Source of the DNA: Schistosoma haematobium
Lineage: Eukaryota > Platyhelminthes > Trematoda > Strigeidida > Schistosomatidae
DNA: 64,000 nucleotides
Reading direction: 5' to 3'
NCBI RefSeq assembly: GCF_000699445.3
Contig: NC_067196.1
Location: 1-64,000, forward strand
A program made the translations under genes and the position numbers. The stretch's first letter is position 1. Every line of letters starts with the position of its first letter. Below, one piece after another: positions 54,664 to 64,000 of this stretch. The notes beneath the pieces were generated by a model that was not told the origin of the DNA, made no database searches, and saw nothing but the letters and a program-made list of their open reading frames with translations.

Positions 54664-54882
54664 AAATGGATGAGTCATCGAATAGATTAAGCAGCTAATA
54701 ATGAAGCTAGCAGAATGAATACATGCGTAGGCGCTAAACAATGTTCAAGCAAATGTATTTCATACAAGCACAATAATAATAACAGTACAACAAGTTGTTA
54801 TAGCATGGATGACTTTGTCCATAAAATAGGTCAACAAAAGACCTTGACTGAACTAAACTCAATTGCACGTGAGTCGCTATAA
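54388..54882 (-). mobile_element. 5' LTR of the outer Gypsy element
   Basis: Near-identical to 44321-44817 and carries the same AGC-rich and TA tracts. Being on the gag side of a minus-strand element, it would hold the promoter. Confidence 0.88.
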
Positions 54883-55369
54883 TTCCCTGATGCTATATCT
54901 ATTTTGATTTCAATGTTCAAATTTGAATCAGTCTTCGAAACCGTGAAATTTCTGTTCAACTTAATATCGTGATTTCAAATCACTGTCGTTAATTGATATA
55001 GGTCCGTATCAACTCAAAGGTGGTTTTTATTGGACTATATACAGTTCATATTCAGTTAGCTCTTTAGAGCATATTCGTCGGTCTGTTGAGAGTGGAGGAT
55101 ATTATAAATATTTTTACCTGCTCAAAGCATCCAACTTTGCAAGTTCTATCTTAACTCATCCCATTTCAGTTACATTGGGCTCCACTTCATTTTGTTTGAC
55201 AACATTTGATAATTTTGTAAAATATCTTTTACTTATCCAGAGATTGCTACCAGTCCTTCTTTTCAGATTTAAACAGCAATTGTCCCATGTGATGCTATAA
55301 ATGTTTTCTTGTAAAGCAGTCTTCCTCGGCAAATGCACTGTTTATATCGTATTCGATTTACCATTATTG
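54883..55369. other. Unassigned DNA between the outer LTR and block B
   Basis: No motif-bearing frame (a 60-codon minus frame at 55156-55338 is unsupported). Its right end grades into the LTR-like sequence of block B (cgatttaccattattgaatt). Confidence 0.5.
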
Positions 55370-58300
55370 AATTATTCCCTGTCTGTTAATCACTTCCTCC
55401 TTCATTCACAGCTACATTTGGCCAAATATTGTACAAATGTTATTTTCTATTTTGTGGTACGTTGTGGTCTGTTTGGCTGATATATAAACCCAGTATGCTT
55501 GAAATAAATGATTCATATTGCAGAGGCTGAGACTGATGTTCTGGACTCAACGAGCTGTGCTAGACGGAAAGCAGGATCAATCAGGACTCTGGACTGCTCG
55601 CACGTGTTTTATGCGTCACTGGTTCGATCGATAGTTCGCTGCTCTCTGATTGGTGGTATCTTTACGTTATACAATAAACAGGGCACACAGGTTCAAAAGT
55701 TATAACACATGCAATAGTAGTATAGGACATAATCTGATATGTGATGATTGAAATTAATTAGCTACAACAATTGAAGTAATGTTTAGTGATCGTTTTACTG
55801 AACAAGATAATCACTCACTTTAAGATCATGATCAAAATGATCTTCTACACACATTTATTGCTATTTACTACAAGTTTAACACTTCTTAGTGTACAAATTG
55901 TTTGAAGCCTGCATTACTTCTCCAGATCTGTATACTAATCTTAGTCAACAACAGCGACAATAAGGTTTCCTTCCAATAAAATAAAATAAATAAATAAATA
56001 GTAGAAATGATATTATCACATTTTAAAATGTATTAATGCCTAGCCATTCCATATGCATATCACGTACCTGTGGTTACATATCGTCTAGAGCTATAACGGT
56101 TGGTGAGATTAGAAACAATAATCTATATTGGAATTCGCCATTCAATCATCACTAAATACTAATTCACTTCCTTTTAAACACATAAACACTGGGACAAGAA
56201 AGTACTGAGCCGTCTATTTTATTTTCTATTACAAACACTCGTCAATTCACATACTGTCTATTTTAAGCGATGCATTTCACCTTAAATCTGACCAATTCAC
56301 GGATGATGTATTTAGATAATACGATTATAGAATCTGAAGAGAATTTATTGAAAAGCGTATTGTTTATTCATATTAATTGGGAATTTCTTAGCGTAATGAA
56401 CAAAGTCAAGTGGGAAAGACCGATTTCTTGTTTAACGCAAAATCCCACAATGGTTTAATCAAATGTGATAACCATACTGTGGTGAAGAAGAACGCACGTG
56501 AGGACAACCGAATTATATTTAGCATAACATTACAGAGTTATATAGCGTGGTGTTGTTTCGAAATTGACTATGAACACCGCAACAGAGAGACACATGCCAA
56601 TTGACTCCAAAAAATCCCCGGAAGCCAAATATCAGAAGGCAGTTAATGGAGCAAGTCGAGATATATTTGCTGGCGATCTCGTGGTATCGAAAGAATACCG
56701 AGATCGTGCCAGGATGTAATCTTGGTTACAGAGCGTAACCGAATTCTCTCGAAGTCACAATCAAAGTGTGTGAATAATAATGGAAGCATAATATAGCTGC
56801 CATTAGCACAGTTAAACAAAGAGCGCATTAAAAAGCACAAGTACAATTGGTTATAATAATAATAATAATTGTTTTCATTAAACTAATCGTGTTCTCGCGA
56901 TAAAAGTGTTTCACTACTGTTACTTGGTAAAATAGAAAAACCGTACTATTATACTTAATTTGCAAAATGTTCAATGATTGTCTCGGACTTCATTGTTTTT
57001 GTATTTCTATACTAATTGCCTTCTATTCTCGTTCTTCCTTTCTGAATTTGCTCAATCTCCTGCTGCCAGATATTACATTACTGACTCGCGTTATATACTA
57101 CTTATGTCAATATGAATAGCACGCACCACGATACATCCAATATATCATTTTCATATCTTCTTTATAACGTCTATTACAAGCTTCATTGTTCCTTCATTTC
57201 TGATGTTGTCTTCTCTTATTTTGGTTTCCTAATTTCTTCTCTTAATCACAATCCTGTCAGACTTCTGTTCGTAGACATCCCACTTTTCACTGGTGTTAAA
57301 TACTACTTATGTCTGTTAACAGTCATAATCAACATACATCAAATTTCTGAATATTATGCATCAAAGTTGATCTCTGTTGATAATTCAACTTATATTTTGC
57401 CATATTTTGTTTCTTACACTTATATATTCAGTTCTAATAGTTAATTGATTTACGTTAATTCTTCGTTTGTTCAATCGACCAGTATTCTCTATTACGTGAC
57501 TGATTTCATAGTTGATTCTTTTATTCTACCTGATGCTTAATTTATGGATACACTGTTCAGTAGGATTCCTGAGGTATGGATTTATTGAGTTCGCTGACTG
57601 ATCACTGAGCAGAAATCAACTCTATGTTTGTCTGATCATCAGTGTTGATTGGATTCTACCATCCTAGCAATAGTAGATCGAATTAAATAACCTCTTGAAA
57701 GGCATATCGTGGTTTGGTTGAATTAGCAAGCATAGAATGAATTTCCATTTGATCATAAGTAAACAAGTGATTATTCGAATGACTGAGTGTAAACATGTTT
57801 ATCTGTGGTAGTGACTGAGGTATGTTCACAACACGAATACCAGATCCCACTATGCGAGTCATTTATTTCAAACATCCCTGGTTTATATACAAGCCAAGCA
57901 GATCATATTACACCATAAAACAGGAAATGACGTCTGTACACGATCAAGAGAAAAGGCTGTCGGAGACTGCAATCAAGACACTGGAAATGACTTATGAATA
58001 GTAAACCGTATAGTAAAGGTATATAGGTTAAAATAAAGCTTGTAATAAAAAGCGTATGAATATAAATAATCTAGCAGCTGTGTATTTGTACAATAAGAAT
58101 ATAAGTATTATATTATCCTATTAATAGTTCTCTGAATTCGCCTTTAATTTATCCATGCTAGCATATAATTGTAAGGGCTAAGAGCTTTTAGTACTCTGCC
58201 TATTCAAAGCCTAAATCTTTTAGAACACAGTTTTGTTTGATGATGGCGACTTCGCGCTTTGCTATGAAATTCTTTTTGCTGCTTTCTGGAACTTGTAGTG

Positions 58301-60250
58301 CAGCGATGACTTGCGAACAGACAAGACATTCTAAAACGTCAACCTTAACACAACCAACATGAAGATGATATCTTGTGTGTCATAAGGATTATTTTGCCTG
58401 CCAGAGCATTGCAAGTCTTTTCTCTCGACTGCGTTGATGTGATGAAGCCGTATACCGTTACTGACATTCGTCAGGTGCTTTCAGAAACGTAATACTGGAA
58501 CAATGTTCACGTTTGCATTGAATTCTTCATTGGTTATCAGCATCGTCGGGTAACGTAGTAGTCAATTGTCATTGTGCAATGTTTAGTAATATGTGTTTCG
58601 ATTGCACGAGGTGTATTGGTTCTTTCGAAATGAAAGTACACTTCGCTGATTTGTTCCAACAACAATGAAACCTAGCTTCTCAAATTTCTGCCGACACACT
58701 ACACAGACAAACATTGACGAAAACAATGACAATGTCATCCAAATAACATTAATTATATATATGAAGTGGAAGTTGTTGAGGAAGAAATAGTTGACAGGCT
58801 ATTTAAATATTCATCTATAAACGTTTTCTTACCGATAAATTAACTTGATTACTGTCGCAAAATGAAGACGTTTCGTAAGAGTGTATGTCACACAACCAAA
58901 CTAATATGTAGCCTCTTAATTTAGTAAGGGTGCTGCGCACTTACAATGTATATGTTATTAGCAATATCTAATAAACACAGGTATGTATAAGGAGACACTC
59001 TATTCAATACTCTGTAATCTGGATTCTACTCTTCACGAACACAAACACTATTTTATTTTTTGTATGCAAAGGTATGTTTTCTTTTCAGCGGAATGGATCG
59101 GACAATGTATTAATGGGAACAATGATAATGTTGATGAATTCACAAAATTAAGCAACAACTATTTATTTGACTACATTATGTTGTAGCGGTAAATGAATCC
59201 CCAAAATAAATAGCTCTGTAAGTCTTCGACATTGGATGCTGACCACATTAGTTTCAAAGGACTCACCTAGCTGAAGGCGCTCGGTCATGCATCCGCACCA
59301 GATCACGAGTAGGAATGCTGTGCACAACAACCCCTACATTTGCTAGTTAGATTAGATCAGACGATCCTCGATATATTGATAGCCTATCACATATATATTC
59401 GAACCTATTTGCTTCTGACTTTTAATTTCACTTCGTGGGTACGATTCATATTATATGTAACTGGTTAAAGCGATGTCAAACTCCGAATACCTGTGACATC
59501 TTTAATGTAATACTCGTGGAAACAATATTTTCATTATTGTCAACATTTTTATAGACTAACTCAACACACCTCTACTCTACTAAGCAGAAACTTATTTGTA
59601 AATATAACTAAGACACAAATATCTCGGATTTATTTCGTTAAAATTAATATTCATTTACCATGGTACCTACTGTTATTCATTTATCGGTGTTCGATGTTTA
59701 GAATGAATTAAATAAACCCTTAACATTATATTATCACGGTGATTTACTCCTATGTTATAACACTAATGACAATTAATACAAGCTCAAATGTTATGAGGAA
59801 GTATTTCATTGAAATACTAAAATTTAGATAAGTCGTCTCCTTGTGCATTAACAAATTTATAAGTTTTTAGGGATTGTATTTACAGTCTGTGTCTGATTTT
59901 AGATATCGTTCGCAATTATCAACAATTTACTTTCACTGAAATACATCGACTTCCTATTATAACAATCTTCGGAGACTTTGATCTACATAGTTGAATATAT
60001 TTGGACTCATTTCTATATGATCAATAGGAAAATCATTATATTTTTTGATGTAAACATCTATTAACAGGCAAACGTATTAGTCAAATAGGATGGATGTACC
60101 TTTGTTCAGAAGCTAAAATTTCATATTAAACGATGATGAAATCTGTATAATGTAGTGAGAAGACGAAGATTATCAGAACTATGTGATATATTGTTGTAAT
60201 GCACTGCGAACAATCTTACCACGCATATCCTTGTTAAGAATTTTTCAAAT
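55370..60250 (-). repeat. Large duplicated block, copy B (inverted)
   Basis: Reverse complement of 32757-37640 with rare differences. It contains the mirror copies of the two LTR-like sequences (to 55715, plus; about 57780-58165, minus) and of the ATT-containing repeat (about 56545-56910). At several sites B agrees with C against A (for example ggaaacc versus ggagacc, and tctctctg versus tttctctg), while near 57,490 it agrees with A against C. Confidence 0.9.
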
Positions 60251-60255
60251 AAACT

Positions 60256-60916
60256 GAGAACGTATCGAAATACCTTATTCAGTCTTCCAATTTATACACG
60301 CAAATGAGTCTTAAACATCACGTTTCTCAGGTTGTCGAATGACTAATATTAGAATGCGGGAAGTGAGTTTATTCCGATTGCAGAATCGTTTGCTCTAAAC
60401 AATTTTATCTTAATACTGGTGGGTACACTGAGCGTCTTTCATTGAATGTCACACTACAACAACAACGGAATTATAGAAACTGTTGCAAATTTTGTTTTAT
60501 TTAGTTGTAACAAAGAATCAAAGAATTGAATACGTCGTATGTTTGATCACTTCATGATACTCAATTGAGATGAACTCAGAAATACGTATCATTTGCACAA
60601 CGAAATCTCTGACAATATCAAATATGTGGGAAAGAAATGCTTTATGTATGAGGGAGATTGAAAATTCAAGTATACGAAATGTTGACTAAAGTGAACACAT
60701 ATCAAGTAACAATGAGCACTAAATCACACGTTTCAAAACATGAGAATTCTGAAAGATGAATCACACGTAAACCTAAGTTCATTGCACCATTCTCAATACA
60801 CAAAATGTTGAAATAACTCATCTCACATGTGTCCTGTGTAAGCATATCTACTGGCACAAATTCATCGAAAAGTACTTAGCAAAACGTTAAACTGTCATAA
60901 AACCAATAGGCTGATA
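60256..60916 (+). repeat. Spacer between blocks B and C, related to 12525-13040
   Basis: 60280-60690 is a diverged relative of 12525-13040. The last 200 bases are unassigned. No gene. Confidence 0.5.
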
Positions 60917-63900
60917 TCTGCTCAGTGATCAGTCAGCGAACTCAATAAATCCATACCTCAGGAATCCTACTGAACAGTGTATCCATAAATTAAGCATCAG
61001 GTAGAATAAAAGAATCAACTATGAAATCAGTCACGTAATAGAGAATACTGATCGATTGAACAGACGAAGAATTAACGTAAATCAATTAACTATTAGAACT
61101 GAATATATAAGTGTAAGAAACAAAATATGGCAAAATATAAGTTGAATTATCAACAGAGATCAACTTTGATGCATAATATTCAGAAATTTGATGTATGTTG
61201 ATTATGACTGTTAACAGACATAAGTAGTATTTAACACCAGTGAAAAGTGGGATGTCTACGAACAGAAGTCTGACAGGATTGTGATTAAGAGAAGAAATTA
61301 GGAAACCAAAATAAGAGAAGACAACATCAGAAATGAAGGAACAATGAAGCTTGTAATAGACGTTATAAAGAAGATATGAAAATGATATATTGGATGTATC
61401 GTGGTGCGTGCTATTCATATTGACATAAGTAGTATATAACGCGAGTCAGTAATGTAATATCTGGCAGCAGGAGATTGAGCAAATTCAGAAAGGAAGAACG
61501 AGAATAGAAGGCAATTAGTATAGAAATACAAAAACAATGAAGTCCGAGACAATCATTGAACATTTTGCAAATTAAGTATAATAGTACGGTTTTTCTATTT
61601 TACCAAGTAACAGTAGTGAAACACTTTTATCGCGAGAACACGATTAGTTTAATGAAAACAATTATTATTATTATTATAACCAATTGTACTTGTGCTTTTT
61701 TAATGCGCTCTTTGTTTAACTGTGCTAATGGCAGCTATATTATGCTTCCATTATTATTCACACACTTTGATTGTGACTTCGAGAGAATTCGGTTACGCTC
61801 TGTAACCAAGATTACATCCTGGCACGATCTCGGTATTCTTTCGATACCACGAGATCGCCAGCAAATATATCTCGACTTGCTCCATTAACTGCCTTCTGAT
61901 ATTTGGCTTCCGGGGATTTTTTGGAGTCAATTGGCATGTGTCTCTCTGTTGCGGTGTTCATAGTCAATTTCGAAACAACACCACGCTATATAACTCTGTA
62001 ATGTTATGCTAAATATAATTCGGTTGTCCTCACGTGCGTTCTTCTTCACCACAGTATGGTTATCACATTTGATTAAACCATTGTGGGATTTTGCGTTAAA
62101 CAAGAAATCGGTCTTTCCCACTTGACTTTGTTCATTACGCTAAGAAATTCCCAATTAATATGAATAAACAATACGCTTTTCAATAAATTCTCTTCAGATT
62201 CTATAATCGTATTATCTAAATACATCATCCGTGAATTGGTCAGATTTAAGGTGAAATGCATCGCTTAAAATAGACAGTATGTGAATTGACGAGTGTTTGT
62301 AATAGAAAATAAAATAGACGGCTCAGTACTTTCTTGTCCCAGTGTTTATGTGTTTAAAAGGAAGTGAATTAGTATTTAGTGATGATTGAATGGCGAATTC
62401 CAATATAGATTATTGTTTCTAATCTCACCAACCGTTATAGCTCTAGACGATATGTAACCACAGGTACGTGATATGCATATGGAATGGCTAGGCATTAATA
62501 CATTTTAAAATGTGATAATATCATTTCTACTATTTATTTATTTATTTTATTTTATTGGAAGGAAACCTTATTGTCGCTGTTGTTGACTAAGATTAGTATA
62601 CAGATCTGGAGAAGTAATGCAGGCTTCAAACAATTTGTACACTAAGAAGTGTTAAACTTGTAGTAAATAGCAATAAATGTGTGTAGAAGATCATTTTGAT
62701 CATGATCTTAAAGTGAGTGATTATCTTGTTCAGTAAAACGATCACTAAACATTACTTCAATTGTTGTAGCTAATTAATTTCAATCATCACATATCAGATT
62801 ATGTCCTATACTACTATTGCATGTGTTATAACTTTTGAACCTGTGTGCCCTGTTTATTGTATAACGTAAAGATACCACCAATCAGAGAGCAGCGAACTAT
62901 CGATCGAACCAGTGACGCATAAAACACGTGCGAGCAGTCCAGAGTCCTGATTGATCCTGCTTTCCGTCTAGCACAGCTCGTTGAGTCCAGAACATCAGTC
63001 TCAGCCTCTGCAATATGAATCATTTATTTCAAGCATACTGGGTTTATATATCAGCCAAACAGACCACAACGTACCACAAAATAGAAAATAACATTTGTAC
63101 AATATTTGGCCAAATGTAGCTGTGAATGAAGGAGGAAGTGATTAACAGACAGGGAATAATTCAACAATTGTAAATCGTATGATAATTGTTCATAGATCAA
63201 AATGAAACTCACAAGAACAGGGACAAGAATATGAACAGTTTAGTTACATAAAAATTAAACGATAAAAATATATACAAACAGTAACTATTTGATTTCAACC
63301 ATTCCAGATGATGATAAAACGATATTAAAAATCAATATAGATAGGATCAATAAAACTTCATTTCAATATTGACTAGTATCATACTTATCAAGAAAGAAAA
63401 TAATCTTTGATTCAATAATGCGTTAAAATTGATCTATCTATCCAACCTTCTGCTGCTATGCATTCCACCACTGATTGGTCTCATATACTACTTATGTCTA
63501 CAGACATAAGTAGCATACATCACAATGGGATTTCAAAATATTATTTTACCGAGACTGGATGCTCCATTAGTATTACTCTGCCATTGTGAAATATAGCTTA
63601 TGAAATGGAAGATTTGAGTACACCTCCAGCAATTGATGATAGTTAACAATTGAGTTATGATAAGGGTACTAAGTACAAACGGAAGGTCGATTGGCGTGGC
63701 GGCCAATCTTCATTGATTGTGATAATTTAAAAATGTAATAGTTATACCTAGGTGCAGCCCACTGAAATATGAAATACTGGTTATTGTAGGGAAGGTTAGC
63801 CAAACGATATAGTTGAGTAGACCTTAACACAATTCTGACACATCAAATTAGTGACATGTGAGGTTACTCATATTGGTGGGTGAAAATTTATTTATTGAAA

Positions 63901-64000
63901 TCCATACAATATTCGTAAAGTAAGTGATAGAATGTTGTAAACTGGATTACGATCTAGGATTAGGAGTAATGGTTAGTAGTTGAAAAGAACAAGAATTGTA
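60917..64000 (+). repeat. Large duplicated block, copy C (direct, runs off the window)
   Basis: Matches 35391-38474 with offset 25526 and starts abruptly at tctgctcagtgatcag. It contains the ATT-containing repeat (about 61620-61985), the reverse LTR-like sequence (62816-63286) and the short palindrome near 63490. It continues past the window end. Confidence 0.9.

Noticed and set aside
1..64000. CRISPR array, bacterial operons or phage
   Set aside because: No regularly spaced repeats with unique spacers, no ribosome-binding-site operons; all content is eukaryotic.

Overview
The window looks like nuclear DNA of a parasitic flatworm, most likely a blood fluke of the genus Schistosoma. It is AT-rich and intron-rich. 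It holds short-exon genes resembling schistosome egg protein CP391S, Gypsy retrotransposons of the CsRn1/Boudicca type, RTE-like (SR2 type) and CR1-like LINE fragments, and short repeats carrying the hammerhead ribozyme design known from schistosome satellite/SINE RNAs. There are no bacterial features. The genus is inferred from these families and no search was run.

Region 1 (1-8 kb). The 3' exons of a plus-strand CP391S-like gene copy lie at 92-142, 6716-6864, 7551-7679 and 7730-7855. It is broken by in-frame stops and lacks middle exons. In one of its introns sits a 4.36 kb near-perfect inverted repeat (1757-6116) flanked by an imperfect 9-bp target duplication. Each arm carries a frame-broken zinc-binding reading frame followed by a textbook histone-mRNA 3' stem-loop. 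No histone is encoded.

Region 2 (8-28 kb). A degenerate Gypsy gag piece lies at 8.1-8.7 kb, followed by mostly unassigned DNA to 15.5 kb. A second CP391S-like gene on the minus strand follows (15.55-26.56 kb). At least ten of its exons could be placed, and all internal phases agree except at one gap. Its introns contain three hammerhead repeats, an RTE fragment and diverged tandem repeats.

Region 3 (28-44 kb). This is a transposon graveyard: CR1 and RTE fragments inserted in an old relative of the palindrome arm, solo-LTR-like repeats, and the first copy (A) of a large duplicated block. A very young LTR element (39460-42764) follows. It has 519-bp LTRs, a 5-bp target duplication and one intact 700-717 codon Gag-protease frame, but no reverse transcriptase or integrase.

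Region 4 (44-55 kb). A minus-strand Gypsy element with near-identical LTRs (44321-54882) is split inside its integrase by a second Gypsy element (46160-51374, CACTA duplication).

Region 5 (55-64 kb). Two more copies of the duplicated block follow: B inverted (55.37-60.25 kb) and C direct (60.92 kb to the window end).

No gene apart from the CP391S-like gene looks like a host protein-coding gene. Everything else that encodes protein belongs to mobile elements.
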